The notes beneath the pieces are model-generated. The model did no database searches and was not told the origin of the DNA. It saw nothing but the letters and a program-made list of their open reading frames with translations. The position numbers were made by a program, and so were the translations under genes. 64,000 nucleotides of DNA from Pseudobutyrivibrio ruminis DSM 9787 (lineage in GTDB: Bacteria > Bacillota > Clostridia > Lachnospirales > Lachnospiraceae), in the NCBI RefSeq assembly GCF_900218035.1, contig NZ_OBMR01000004.1:186001-250000 (forward strand). The letters are read 5' to 3'. Below are positions 52,115-61,497 of the stretch, piece after piece. The stretch's first letter is position 1; each line of letters begins with the position of its first letter.

Positions 52115-52582
52115 TTATTTTTCTACTCCATCTGCAAGATACCATGATACTGGAGCCCATATTATTCTACGCTCATATGTTATATTTATGTATTTATCCA
52201 TTCCATACGCTAGAATTTTCTCTTGTTCCTCCTTGGGTAGGCGTTCAAAATCATATATAGCCATATCACTCATTCCACCTACATTCCATATTTCTATGTG
52301 GCGCATTTTCCATTCTGAATTATGAAGTGTAACGTAATCTGACACATACTCTTCACCTTGCTCACATCTTATAATCATTTCTGCACGAACATGAGAATAA
52401 TTTACATCAGAAACCCACGCCTTAGGTGTATTCACTATCTCTATGTCATCCGGCATACTCAAAGATTCTATAGCATTTATTGCATGATAGCATGTTATGC
52501 TGTACGCACATCTATTCACTAATAGTAGTGCAAGTACCACTATGGCCATCATTGCAATTACTTTCTTTTTATTATTCTTCAT
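52115..52582 (-). CDS. hypothetical membrane-anchored protein
   Basis: A 155-residue protein with an N-terminal TM or signal helix (VIAMMAIVVLALLLVNRCAYS, ~9-29) and an extracytoplasmic domain of mixed strand and helix (AEMIIRCEQGEEYVSDYVTLH). Two cysteines follow the helix but no strict lipobox fits. It overlaps the half-MreB-like gene by 11 bp, so the two are co-translated and may work together. No family is recognised. Confidence 0.6.
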   Translation of the reverse strand: MKNNKKKVIAMMAIVVLALLLVNRCAYSITCYHAINAIESLSMPDDIEIVNTPKAWVSDVNYSHVRAEMIIRCEQGEEYVSDYVTLHNSEWKMRHIEIWNVGGMSDMAIYDFERLPKEEQEKILAYGMDKYINITYERRIIWAPVSWYLADGVEK

Positions 52583-53147
52583 CTCCCTCGCATCCCCATC
52601 GCTTTAAATCTTTCTTTAGCTCCTGTTCTGCATATCTTGCATATTCTCTAAGATCTTTCTTCCCGATTTCAAAAGCACAATCTATTTTTCCATGAACTTC
52701 CTCTGAACTCCAGATAGCTTCCTCGGGAGACATGCCACCAAGATTTGTTTCAGAAGTAATTAATATTACATTCGCATACCCCAGAAAGGCCATTAAATCC
52801 ATGTAGATTTTTTTATCCACTTCTGAACATGGCTCATGCAAGAATAATAAAATCTTATTGGATCTCTTAAATAAGCGTGGCTTGCCGTTAGTCTTTTTGA
52901 TATAAATTCTATGTAAATATTTGAAGAAATTCTCAGCTGCTGTGTAATCAACAACTCGGCCTAGTTTAATTGGTATACATGGTTCCGATTCCAGCTCACT
53001 CCTACCAATATATTGCATACATTCATTGCCCAAACAAGCAATTTTTCCATTTTCTCTAAACATTAGTAAACAGCATTTTTCTTCATGTATGGACCTTGTC
53101 TTATAATCATAAATCCTTACGTCTGCTGCTGAATCAAATTTTCCCAT
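52572..53147 (-). CDS. half-length MreB/actin-fold-like protein
   Basis: A 191-residue cytoplasmic protein whose central part follows MreB: GKIACLGNECMQYIGRS resembles the VVAIGNDAKNMIGR strand-helix, PIKLGRVVDYTAAENFFKYL resembles PMKDGVIADYETT, and ILLFLHEPCSEVDKKIYMDL then GYANVILITSE resembles the VCVPSGIT...AGA...IEEP region. The phosphate-1 loop (DLGT) is replaced by SAADVRIYD, and everything after subdomain I is missing. It is probably a non-polymerising actin-like scaffold or regulator. It overlaps the membrane gene at 52115-52582 and follows a membrane/propeller gene. Confidence 0.6.
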   Translation of the reverse strand: MGKFDSAADVRIYDYKTRSIHEEKCCLLMFRENGKIACLGNECMQYIGRSELESEPCIPIKLGRVVDYTAAENFFKYLHRIYIKKTNGKPRLFKRSNKILLFLHEPCSEVDKKIYMDLMAFLGYANVILITSETNLGGMSPEEAIWSSEEVHGKIDCAFEIGKKDLREYARYAEQELKKDLKRWGCEGDEE

Positions 53148-53168
53148 TACAAATCGTCTCCTGTTTCA

Positions 53169-54092
53169 TTATTCATAGCTCCACTCCAAACTATCTGCTT
53201 CTATATCACACATTTTAGTCTTAATTACTTTCTGCGTTGTATCTTCTTCCACGTCATAAACATAGACGCAGTCGTACGCTATTAAGAAATCATAGTCGAT
53301 TGCCATGCAGTACATAATATATCTACCATCTTTGGAAATACGTACTATGCCTTGACGATTTATGAGCGTACCATTTCCTTCATTATCAACTACAAGAGAA
53401 ATGGTTCCTGATGTAACATCAAACAGTTTAAGCTGACCACTGGCATTGTAATAAATCAAATTACTATCCACAGGTGATACCTGGAAATCGTATATCCAAG
53501 GTTCTTCAAATAACTTTTGTACTTCTTTAGATTCAATATCTACTTTATAAACTGAGTAAATAAAATCTTCCGATTCCTTTAGCATATAGTAAAAATTACC
53601 GTCACTATCAAAACATGTTTCTTTTACATACAAGTCATCCGGATTATCGATAAGTTTTAATATGCTTTCATCATCCAAGGTATCTGATTCTAATTCATCA
53701 GTCTCCCTTACAAGCTTGTTCTCTTGACTGTACCAATGAACTGACATCTCTTCTGGTGGGTCAAATGTTTCCCCTTGGAAGATAATATCAGGATACTTTT
53801 CAAGAGACTTATTCGTTTTGTATTGGATGTAAGTTCTAGCTAATCCTCCCAATGCTGATGCTAGCGCAATAAAAATGAAAATTATCATCAGGACTCTCTT
53901 TGTAAAGAATCCTTTTCTTACTAACATTATGATAAAGGCTACAATCCCGCATATTATTCCCAATATGATTTCGAGCGGGATAAGTAGCTGAATAATAAGT
54001 GCTGTCACATGAAAGTCTGGTGATGTAAACGCCAAAACTAGCTCTACAACAAGTACACCAATTGCCCCCAGTACATACTTCCCCTTTTTCAT
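53169..54092 (-). CDS. membrane protein with extracytoplasmic beta-propeller-like domain
   Basis: A 307-residue protein. Three hydrophobic helices lie at ~7-25, ~33-60 and ~70-90. The rest looks like part of a beta-propeller: strand repeats such as YMLKESEDFIYSVYKVDIES, LIYYNASGQLKLFDVTSGTI and YVYDVEEDTTQKVIKTK. A similar layout occurs at 59113-60228. It shares a base with the lipoprotein gene upstream. Function unknown. Confidence 0.6.
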   Translation of the reverse strand: MKKGKYVLGAIGVLVVELVLAFTSPDFHVTALIIQLLIPLEIILGIICGIVAFIIMLVRKGFFTKRVLMIIFIFIALASALGGLARTYIQYKTNKSLEKYPDIIFQGETFDPPEEMSVHWYSQENKLVRETDELESDTLDDESILKLIDNPDDLYVKETCFDSDGNFYYMLKESEDFIYSVYKVDIESKEVQKLFEEPWIYDFQVSPVDSNLIYYNASGQLKLFDVTSGTISLVVDNEGNGTLINRQGIVRISKDGRYIMYCMAIDYDFLIAYDCVYVYDVEEDTTQKVIKTKMCDIEADSLEWSYE

Positions 54093-56044
54093 TACTCCTC
54101 CGCCTTCTTGTTCGTATATACGTTAATCTCTACGCCGGAGTACATGCCTTCTGGTTGTACCCAGAAAGTGTACCAGCCCTTTTCTGTTTCATAGGTGTAG
54201 TAATCAAGCTGGACATAGCCGTTATCGAAAGAGTTGTCGCTCTTTGTGAGTGTGCCGTACTTTTCCTGGAGATCATCAAGTGTGGCTTCGAACTCAACTC
54301 CCTGGGCAATCTTAAATGGAAAATCTTGATACTGGTTGAAACCAAAAATAGTTGCGCGGACGTACTGCACAGGGATGTCACCTAATTTAGCTTCCTCCTC
54401 ACCATTATTGATGACTATAAAATTCATTTTGCTGTATTCATTTCCTAAATAGTATCCGGAAAATTCGTACTGCTCATCAGGTTGAACAATGGTATCTGCG
54501 CTATCGTCAAAAATGAATCCCAACTCTAACAACTGCTGATAAGTTGTTGGCAGCTGAATAACTGTGTTGTCAATCTGGATTGTGAAATCATCCAGGCTGT
54601 CTGAGAGGGCCAACTCAGGGAGGCCTGTATACTCTGCACCAGGACGATACTTGTCTGTCTTCGCTTTGATAGTCATTGCCTGGGCGTAGCTGTAGTTTGA
54701 GCCGTCTTCCTTAAGAGTGGTGTAGTACTGGTCCATGTTTTGCTGTCCGTTTAAAACAGATACAAATAGCACGAATGAACTAACCTTGCCATCTTCTTCT
54801 GTGATGCAGATTTTGCTCTTGTTATCGCTGTCATCTGAGATATAAAGCAAGATTGAATCTGTCATGTCATCATTTTCAATTTCGAATTTATCAATAACAT
54901 CCCTGGCATCTTCCATGTCCATTCCGGACTTTATATCACCTGGAAGTGATACCTCTACATCTCCCAATGTGGCGGTGTCAATATAATCTACAAATCCGTA
55001 CTGAACATCAGTGTAGCCTTCTGAAATAGCTTCGGTAGTGACTTTGATGGTCTTTCTGTTGCGGGTAAGCTTGATGGTGTCGTCTCTGTTGACGTCCAGC
55101 TCAGAAGGAGCATCCTTTATTTCCCAGCCGTTGTCTGTAAGTTGCTTGATAGTAAATGGGACATGATACAAATCACCATCGATTTCTATGTTGCCACTTG
55201 CTGGATTCTCACCAAGCTCAATTGGAGCAATGTAGCCTTGCACAAATTCAGGAGCTTTGCCCTCCAGGGACTTTATATCTACCTCCTCAGGCATTTCATC
55301 AAAATATGTAGAGTATGCTTCGCCTGTCAATTCCATATCATAATCGATTGCGTATGCGCCATCATAATATGCAGCCATTCCAACGAAAGCCTGCTGCAAC
55401 ACAACTCGGTATCCTACGCGAGATGCATCGCCACAATCCCCCTGTCCAACATGACACATATATCCAGTCACATAGTTGTCACCGTAATCGTCGAAGCTAT
55501 CGAATTCCTGCTGAATCATCTTGGCAACAGGCACTGCATGCATCAGATACTGATTGAACTCTAAATCACCTGCGCAGTAGCTGGCCGCCAGAATCGACTC
55601 AGCTGTGCCCAAGTTGTAAGCTCTCTCATATGCTTTTGTATAATCTTCCTCCACCAATGCACTTGCTGCCTCTAACGCAGCATCCCCATCCTTTGCATTG
55701 TTTTCATTGAGGAATTTTTTTACTGTTTCTATATCCTCTGCTGTTGATTTGGTTCCACCAATCTGCTGCCAATCCAGGCCTTGGCCTTGAACCTCCACAG
55801 CAGTCGTTGCCAACAGCCATCTTACTAAATCATTACTCACATTGCTTTCAGTGCAATCTGAAAATGAATCATCCACTAATGGTATATCCACTAACTCCTT
55901 TTTATCGATTTCAGCCGCTTCTTCCTTTTCTGCATTTTCCTTGGCAGCTTTGAGGGCTTCATCGTGGATAGTGGTCACGCCACAACCTGCAAGAAGCACC
56001 GCCGACATAGAGAGAGCAGTTAACTCTACCATTTTCTTTTTCAT
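54092..56044 (-). CDS. large lipoprotein of unknown function
   Basis: A 650-residue lipoprotein. The start at 56044 follows ggaggatatttt. ELTALSMSAVLLAGCG is a signal peptide with a lipobox (LAGC), and an acidic tether follows (ENAEKEEAAEIDKKE). Residues ~110-250 include CAGDLEFNQYLMH and CHVGQGDCGDASRVGYRVVL, and the middle has repeated domains around ITIKQLTDNGW-like stretches: PFTIKQLTDNGWEI and LPTTYQQLLELGFIF, both short 'x-x-L-x-x-L-G' modules seen in clostridial surface lipoproteins. It likely sits on the outer face of the membrane. Confidence 0.7.
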   Translation of the reverse strand: MKKKMVELTALSMSAVLLAGCGVTTIHDEALKAAKENAEKEEAAEIDKKELVDIPLVDDSFSDCTESNVSNDLVRWLLATTAVEVQGQGLDWQQIGGTKSTAEDIETVKKFLNENNAKDGDAALEAASALVEEDYTKAYERAYNLGTAESILAASYCAGDLEFNQYLMHAVPVAKMIQQEFDSFDDYGDNYVTGYMCHVGQGDCGDASRVGYRVVLQQAFVGMAAYYDGAYAIDYDMELTGEAYSTYFDEMPEEVDIKSLEGKAPEFVQGYIAPIELGENPASGNIEIDGDLYHVPFTIKQLTDNGWEIKDAPSELDVNRDDTIKLTRNRKTIKVTTEAISEGYTDVQYGFVDYIDTATLGDVEVSLPGDIKSGMDMEDARDVIDKFEIENDDMTDSILLYISDDSDNKSKICITEEDGKVSSFVLFVSVLNGQQNMDQYYTTLKEDGSNYSYAQAMTIKAKTDKYRPGAEYTGLPELALSDSLDDFTIQIDNTVIQLPTTYQQLLELGFIFDDSADTIVQPDEQYEFSGYYLGNEYSKMNFIVINNGEEEAKLGDIPVQYVRATIFGFNQYQDFPFKIAQGVEFEATLDDLQEKYGTLTKSDNSFDNGYVQLDYYTYETEKGWYTFWVQPEGMYSGVEINVYTNKKAEE

Positions 56045-56071
56045 AAAATATCCTCCGCGCATTATACAATT

Positions 56072-57778
56072 CTATTGCAATTGTTCTATTATCTCTTCCT
56101 CTGTATATTCTCCATATAATTCTTCAAAAGCGCAAGAATTATATTCCTCAACTCTGTTCTTCAATTCTTCAGGTGATAGTTGCTCATCAGTGTAATTATT
56201 ATAATTTACGGTTTCTTCCTCGTAATAACAATCTTCTGAGTATGTAGTTACAAGCTTGTTGTTTTCTATTTTCATGAGTGTATAGCCGTATGTTTCCGTG
56301 CCATGTCCAAAGTATCTAAGACTATTTTTATAAGGTACATATTCGTAATTCACGCATCCACCTACACCATATCCACAGAATTCCATAGGCTCTGTCACTG
56401 TACTATTAGAAAAGCTATAAACGTTTATCCAGTATCCTGTATCATCAACAAGAAGTTCGGGTATATCATCTTCATCTATATAAACCAAACTATACTTCAA
56501 ATCTGATGATTCATATTTTATTTGGTTAAACGCCACAATTGCCTTGTATGCATCACTATATGAACTGATTTCACCATTAACAAGTCCATTTGTAAGCGCA
56601 TTTATAATATCCTCTGCAGAATAATCATCAGATAATTCTTTTTCTACATATGATTCTATATCATCATCATTTACAAAATAACACGTATCCTCTTCGTATT
56701 CGCGCACACAACTTCTGTAGAGCCAGAAATCCTTTTTTCCATGATTGTAACCAACAAAAACAATATCAACGTTTCCATCAAAATTATAATCACATGTTTC
56801 TATTTCTGTTATTTGCTCTGGGACTATAAAATTAAAATCACACTTCTTTTCACCATCAATTAGGTATTCTACTCTCTGATCTGAGCTGCCATTGTATTGA
56901 GGTATGATTAATTCGATTTCACCATCAACTAATTTAGACTCTAGTTTGACCCTTGATTCACTAGCACTCTCTTTGCTCCATAAAAATTCTATTTCCTTTG
57001 TTTCTACTGAACTTCCGTTCAAATCATGCACATTGGTGCCTGACCCCAATTTCTCGAACTCTTCCCTGGTCCCATTGAAGACATTTACATCAATGTATCT
57101 TTCTTCACCTTCGTATCCATTTAGTACTGTTCGATTAGAATACTGCCAAAATGTCCAATTTACATCTTTTGGAACCTTTGAGTAGACGCTTCGATACCAT
57201 AAATCACAATCATCAAAATAGCCATTTACTATTGTGTCATAACTATTTTTTGTGACATAAAGCACAGGCTTCTGTCCATATTCTTCTTCCAGAATATCCA
57301 CCATCTCTCTTAAATTTTTCCGAACGGAATCAACATCGATATCATCGACGCCTTTTTTATCTCCGTAGTATTCAACATCGATAACAGGTGGAAGCATACC
57401 TTCTGTTATACTTACATTTTTACAATAATTTTCGGCCTGTTTTCTTCCAGATGATTCGAAACTAAAAAAATGATATGCACCAACTCTAATGCCTGTTTTC
57501 AAAGCATTATTAAAGTTTGCATCATAGTATTCATCAACATGTGATGAACCTTCCGTAGCTTTTATATACGCAAAACTTATGTCTTGCTCTATAAGTTGAT
57601 TCCAATCAATAGCCCCCTGATATTTCGATACATCTACACCAACTACTGGGTACTCTTCTCTACTTGGATTATTGAAATGTATTATCCCCATATAGAGCAT
57701 TGAAGCTATTAGGATAAGAATTATACAAATAACTATCGAGGTTATTATGTATTTCTTTTTTATATGAATGTTTTTCAA
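56072..57778 (-). CDS. membrane-anchored GH25 lysozyme with C-terminal domain
   Basis: A 568-residue protein. An N-terminal anchor (~11-33) precedes a GH25 muramidase domain (~43-250): VVGVDVSKYQGAIDWNQL holds the first catalytic aspartate, IKATEGSSHVDEYY, GAYHFFSF and PPVIDVEYYG (second acidic pair) follow, and WTFWQYSN closes the barrel. It should cleave peptidoglycan glycan strands. Residues ~290-568 form another domain (DYNFDGNVDIVFVGYNHG) that may sense or bind something outside. It is upstream of the lipoprotein by 27 bp. Confidence 0.85.
   Translation of the reverse strand: MKNIHIKKKYIITSIVICIILILIASMLYMGIIHFNNPSREEYPVVGVDVSKYQGAIDWNQLIEQDISFAYIKATEGSSHVDEYYDANFNNALKTGIRVGAYHFFSFESSGRKQAENYCKNVSITEGMLPPVIDVEYYGDKKGVDDIDVDSVRKNLREMVDILEEEYGQKPVLYVTKNSYDTIVNGYFDDCDLWYRSVYSKVPKDVNWTFWQYSNRTVLNGYEGEERYIDVNVFNGTREEFEKLGSGTNVHDLNGSSVETKEIEFLWSKESASESRVKLESKLVDGEIELIIPQYNGSSDQRVEYLIDGEKKCDFNFIVPEQITEIETCDYNFDGNVDIVFVGYNHGKKDFWLYRSCVREYEEDTCYFVNDDDIESYVEKELSDDYSAEDIINALTNGLVNGEISSYSDAYKAIVAFNQIKYESSDLKYSLVYIDEDDIPELLVDDTGYWINVYSFSNSTVTEPMEFCGYGVGGCVNYEYVPYKNSLRYFGHGTETYGYTLMKIENNKLVTTYSEDCYYEEETVNYNNYTDEQLSPEELKNRVEEYNSCAFEELYGEYTEEEIIEQLQ
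57034..57048 (-). repeat. 15-bp TGGGGTCAGGCACCA element, copy 1
   Basis: An identical 15-mer occurs at 63674-63688. Here it lies in the GH25 gene, encoding GSGT in KLGSGTNV. I recall this string as recurrent in many bacterial genomes. Confidence 0.5.
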
Positions 57779-57902
57779 TCAACTCCCCCTGTATTACACT
57801 TATCTCAATATCGTATATACGTTATTATATTACTTTACTCATTTAGTAGTATTGTAATACTCTTCATTTCTGCTTTCAAGGGATAATTATAAGATTTTAA
57901 AT

Positions 57903-57935
57903 AAAAAAATCGGCCCCCTAGGAGTCCGATTTTTC
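57903..57935. terminator. terminator-like hairpin upstream of the GH25 gene
   Basis: AAAAATCGG (57904-57912 region) pairs with CCGATTTTT across a short GC core, with A and T runs on both sides. It would end the minus-strand remnant at 57918-58049. Confidence 0.65.
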
Positions 57936-58049
57936 TGATTTGATATATTTGTCAATATTCCATTCTAAATACAACGGAATATTGTATGTTGTGGTTAACT
58001 CACAAAGGTTCTCTGCAATATTTTTTGCAAAACTGCTTATTTGTGCTAA
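57918..58049 (-). pseudogene. gene remnant without start codon
   Basis: An open minus-strand frame of ~43 codons ends in TAG and reads LAQISSFAKNIAENLCELTT then TYNIPLYLEWNIDKYIKSEK and SDS. It looks like a genuine protein C-terminus, but an in-frame TAA precedes it and no start codon or RBS is present. The terminator stem overlaps its end. Probably the tail of a deleted gene. Confidence 0.4.
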
Positions 58050-58054
58050 TTATG

Positions 58055-58104
58055 ACAAAAGTCCTATGACTTTCGCAATTTAATTTGCAAAATCCATAGG
58101 ACTT
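58055..58104 (-). terminator. hairpin spanning the end of the DUF3298-like gene
   Basis: AAGTCCTATG (58059-58068) pairs with CATAGGACTT (58095-58104), enclosing the stop codon, followed by TTTTGTC on the minus strand. A long loop makes it a weaker terminator. Confidence 0.55.
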
Positions 58105-59003
58105 CTACTGATATTATTATTATCAAAATAAAATTCGGAGTCATATTCTTCATCACTCAATAACATGTAATAAGGATTTATATTTTCAGATGTATACGGA
58201 ATTGTGTATATATATTCGCATCCAATTTGTGATGTACCAAAATATAACGTTAAACCATTTTTGTCCAAAGTCCATGCTACTTGCTCTTCATAATCATCTT
58301 GACCGTAATATGCATTATATAATAGGTATTCATAATACGAATAATCTTCCACGTACTGAATTTCTGGCGGATTAGAATTCAATTCTTCAATCACCGTCTT
58401 TTTAAATACAGTATAATCAATTACAACATCTGATAAATCAATATTTTCTTGTTTTTGAAAATCATAATTAAAACTACGATAACCTCCCATCCAATTTCCA
58501 CCATATGTTTCACTAATTGAAACAATGGAACTATATAATAATTTATCATTCCGCTCTATATATTCTTTACATATATGCTTTTCACTATTCATGCCTTCTA
58601 CAACATCTTTTTCTTTATATAAATCTGACTTTATATACTCTTCGAACTGCACTTTTCTCTTATCATAATCCTCATTAATAGTAGAAAAAAAATCTTCTCG
58701 GTCTTCTAAAAATGGAGATGATAAACACGCTCCCTCTAGCTCATAGTAATCTATTAATATATACATTGTTGTACTACGAGGTTCTGGTCCACATTCATCA
58801 TAAGTGTAGGTATTATTTTTCACATCGACAGATATTTCATCTAATTTAGAAGAATCTTGTCGTTCGGTTTGTACCTCATTTTTATCTTGTAATTCTCTAC
58901 CATGATTCAACTGAGAACATCCGTTAAAGACAAAAATACACAAAGTTATAATAACCGCAATTATTCTTTTTAATCGATTTATACCTTTACTATTTATAAT
59001 CAT
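58080..59003 (-). CDS. lipoprotein with DUF3298/RsiV-like domain
   Basis: A 307-residue lipoprotein. RIIAVIITLCIFVFNGCSQ gives a lipobox ending at the cysteine near residue 30. The C-terminal ~200 residues (LLYSSIVSISETYGGNWMGG, FNYDFQKQENIDLSDVV, WTLDKNGLTLYFGTSQIG, YTIPYTSENIN) follow the DUF3298 fold known from RsiV, which binds lysozyme. The start at 59003 is the first ATG; a TTG lies three codons upstream. Beside a GH25 lysozyme gene this is suggestive, but no sigma-factor partner is present. Confidence 0.7.
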   Translation of the reverse strand: MIINSKGINRLKRIIAVIITLCIFVFNGCSQLNHGRELQDKNEVQTERQDSSKLDEISVDVKNNTYTYDECGPEPRSTTMYILIDYYELEGACLSSPFLEDREDFFSTINEDYDKRKVQFEEYIKSDLYKEKDVVEGMNSEKHICKEYIERNDKLLYSSIVSISETYGGNWMGGYRSFNYDFQKQENIDLSDVVIDYTVFKKTVIEELNSNPPEIQYVEDYSYYEYLLYNAYYGQDDYEEQVAWTLDKNGLTLYFGTSQIGCEYIYTIPYTSENINPYYMLLSDEEYDSEFYFDNNNISRSPMDFAN

Positions 59004-59112
59004 CACTTTCAATCACTCTAAAAACTAATATACAGAGGAATAGCCTACTCTAATCCCTCCACATTGGTCCTCTAAGGCCGATTTTCTCCACTAAAATTAC
59101 ACTATTTTTACA

Positions 59113-60228
59113 CTATTTTACATCCCGTACAAAATAAACATCTATCCATTCTGTAGTATTTTCAGGATAATATAACAATATCATCCCCTCATCTGCCAAT
59201 GTTATATCTCCCACTCTATCAAAAGATGTTTTTTCTTTTGAATCCAGGTCTATTGCTTTCAGAGAGTAATTCCATGCTGAAACAGGGTCGTACCATTTAA
59301 CCAAATCAATATATATTTTTCCATCTCTATACGCTATGTCATCATTGTTTACTGTGTCTTTCGATGATACACGATAAACCGTTTTATTATGTCCATCATT
59401 GTCTACTAACACAATTTTTTCTCTCTTCTTTTTTGCTCCATAGTAAATAATACTGTCATTCTCTTTAGCATATTTAACTGAATAAATTGTATCTACTTTC
59501 TTTTGAACATCTATGGTTTTTATTTCTTCTGTTTCCAAATTGTATTTAAGCAAAGAAAGGCCATCATTATTAACAGATGCCACCATGTAACCATCTGCTA
59601 CATCTATTCCATAAGATATATACTCTGAGTCTATCGAAAAACTGTATATTACTTTATTCAGCCTAGACTCAATATCATATGAGCATATCTCTGCCACCAT
59701 TTTTTCTCTATCAAGTTTTTCGTATATAATTGAATCGTTATAAAAATATACCCTAGGATTCTGCTTATTTCTTATATCTCCTTTCTCCGAATCAATAATC
59801 ACATCTGCTTGAGTGGAAGTATCAAATACATGCCAATTACATACATCAGACAAACTGTATTCCATATAAGCAATTTTATTTCCATCAAAAGATATATACG
59901 TATTTTCGATAATATCTCCTGGCAATATCAACATGTCGTCTACATTATTTAAATCCACTTTTCCTAATTCGTCCGTCAGGTACACGCCTGTCTCTGTTTT
60001 ATCGTTCTTTAGGAAATTACATATTAAAGCATAGTGACCATTTTCGCTTAATATCTTATCAATACTGACCGCATCCGATTTTTGATTAGTTAAGATTTTT
60101 TCGTATTGAGTAACATCGACTTCCTTTTTATTCAAAAAAATTACAACAAGCACCACTATGAATACTGATACTATCCCCACTGCTATTGCTGTCCCAATTT
60201 TATTTCTTTTAACAATTATTTTGTCCAT
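59113..60228 (-). CDS. membrane-anchored beta-propeller-like protein
   Basis: A 371-residue protein with one N-terminal TM helix (AIAVGIVSVFIVVLVVIFL, ~14-32) and an extracytoplasmic domain of repeated strand pairs: HYALICNFLKND, ISFDGNKIAYMEYSL, HVFDTSTQADVII, CSYDIESRLNKVIYSF, LLKYNLETEEIKTIDV and KAIDLDSKEKTSF. These resemble TolB/WD40-like blades. No active-site motif is visible. It is 9 bp downstream of the small lipoprotein-like gene, likely in the same operon. Confidence 0.65.
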   Translation of the reverse strand: MDKIIVKRNKIGTAIAVGIVSVFIVVLVVIFLNKKEVDVTQYEKILTNQKSDAVSIDKILSENGHYALICNFLKNDKTETGVYLTDELGKVDLNNVDDMLILPGDIIENTYISFDGNKIAYMEYSLSDVCNWHVFDTSTQADVIIDSEKGDIRNKQNPRVYFYNDSIIYEKLDREKMVAEICSYDIESRLNKVIYSFSIDSEYISYGIDVADGYMVASVNNDGLSLLKYNLETEEIKTIDVQKKVDTIYSVKYAKENDSIIYYGAKKKREKIVLVDNDGHNKTVYRVSSKDTVNNDDIAYRDGKIYIDLVKWYDPVSAWNYSLKAIDLDSKEKTSFDRVGDITLADEGMILLYYPENTTEWIDVYFVRDVK

Positions 60229-60237
60229 TTCTTTATC

Positions 60238-60783
60238 CTAAAACTGTAGCCCACCAATGATATCAATTGTTTCTTTTCTTGATAAATCAACTTCTGGTCC
60301 AACGACTATTTCAGCCATGCCTCTGTTATCACTTACATATACAAAAACAGATACCTCTCGTCCATCGCTTTTATACTTAATATAATAATCATCAAAACTT
60401 GGCTTATTTGTTTCTCCAGAATCAACATAGTTTTCGACTGGCTCGTCCAATAAATACATTATTTCATAAGGCGAATCTATATTATTTATTTTTCCAATAA
60501 TATTGTTGGAAAAACCAAACTTCTCTAAGACAGACTCATCTACCTTTTTACAATCCGCTCCAATTCCTAAAATTAGATAGTCCTCAGATTCAAGTACAAC
60601 ATAGTCACCTGCATTATATTCGGTGCATGTGTCATATATTCGCTTAGGGATAGTCATGCTTCCATCGCCCACCTTAACATGTTCATATTTCGAATTATTA
60701 ATACATCCAAATATCATCCCTATTGCTACAATAAGCACCCAAATTATTAAAAATCGTTTCTGATTCTTACTTATTCTTTGCAT
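60238..60783 (-). CDS. small membrane-anchored or lipoprotein-like hypothetical protein
   Basis: A 181-residue protein. FLIIWVLIVAIGMIFGCINN (~11-30) is an N-terminal helix ending in GC, which could act as a lipobox. The rest is a small strand-rich domain (VKVGDGSMTIPKRIYDTC, DDYYIKYKSDGREVSVFVYVSD). No family is recognised. It precedes the propeller-like gene by 9 bp. Confidence 0.6.
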   Translation of the reverse strand: MQRISKNQKRFLIIWVLIVAIGMIFGCINNSKYEHVKVGDGSMTIPKRIYDTCTEYNAGDYVVLESEDYLILGIGADCKKVDESVLEKFGFSNNIIGKINNIDSPYEIMYLLDEPVENYVDSGETNKPSFDDYYIKYKSDGREVSVFVYVSDNRGMAEIVVGPEVDLSRKETIDIIGGLQF

Positions 60784-60817
60784 ACTTCATTTCAACCTCG
60801 TATATAGATCTTGCCCT

Positions 60818-60849
60818 CATTACGTATGTAGTATCTCATCTATTTCTCC
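60818..60849. repeat. 32-bp duplicated segment, copy 1
   Basis: Matches 61498-61529 in 31 of 32 bases. Here it straddles the stop of the 198-residue membrane gene; in copy 2 it encodes EIDEILQT at the end of the 169-residue gene, in a different frame. Confidence 0.7.
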
Positions 60850-61436
60850 TCGAGCATTCGCAAGTCAGCTTTCCAGTTAAAATAAGCATTAACAAACATA
60901 TACATTGTGATTGATATTATTATTAAACATAAAATAATATATATCTTTGCATATTCAGGCATAGACATAGCTCTAACCTCATCCCTGAATAGTAAATATG
61001 TTCCTGGTAATATGCCTGAAACAATTCCAGCAATATTTTCACCTTTTTTCTGTTCTATTTTTTTAGTTTCCGCTCTTTTTCTAACTATATAACCCAAAAT
61101 ACTCATTATAATTATTGGAATCACAAATAAAGCTGAGTACCATACTGATTGTCCAGCAACTGTTAATTGACTTACCATCACCAAATAATATGCCAATAGC
61201 ACTATTACTGTCTCCATTCTGGATACTCTAAGTAATTGCCTCACTTCTAAATTATTCTCATTAATATATTTTTCAGTAATAAGAAGCGAAACTACGCATA
61301 TGCCTTCAACTAATATTATCCACGCATGCTGATTCCAATAATTTGACGTTAACGCAACGTCTAATACTACTCCGATTACAACAATTTCTATATAGTACTC
61401 TGTTAATTTTTTTATTTTAGTTACTATTTCTTCCAT
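60840..61436 (-). CDS. polytopic membrane protein, unknown
   Basis: A 198-residue protein with about five hydrophobic helices (~17-35, ~38-52, ~72-90, ~95-117, ~165-185). No signature is recognised. Its 3' end carries the 32-bp segment also found at the end of the next gene upstream, but read in another frame, so its C-terminus may have changed by a frameshift after recombination. Confidence 0.6.
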   Translation of the reverse strand: MEEIVTKIKKLTEYYIEIVVIGVVLDVALTSNYWNQHAWIILVEGICVVSLLITEKYINENNLEVRQLLRVSRMETVIVLLAYYLVMVSQLTVAGQSVWYSALFVIPIIIMSILGYIVRKRAETKKIEQKKGENIAGIVSGILPGTYLLFRDEVRAMSMPEYAKIYIILCLIIISITMYMFVNAYFNWKADLRMLEEK

Positions 61437-61497
61437 ATTCTTATTCGTTATATATTAATGTATGCCTTCATCCAAATTCAAAACCATGTGCTTACCC

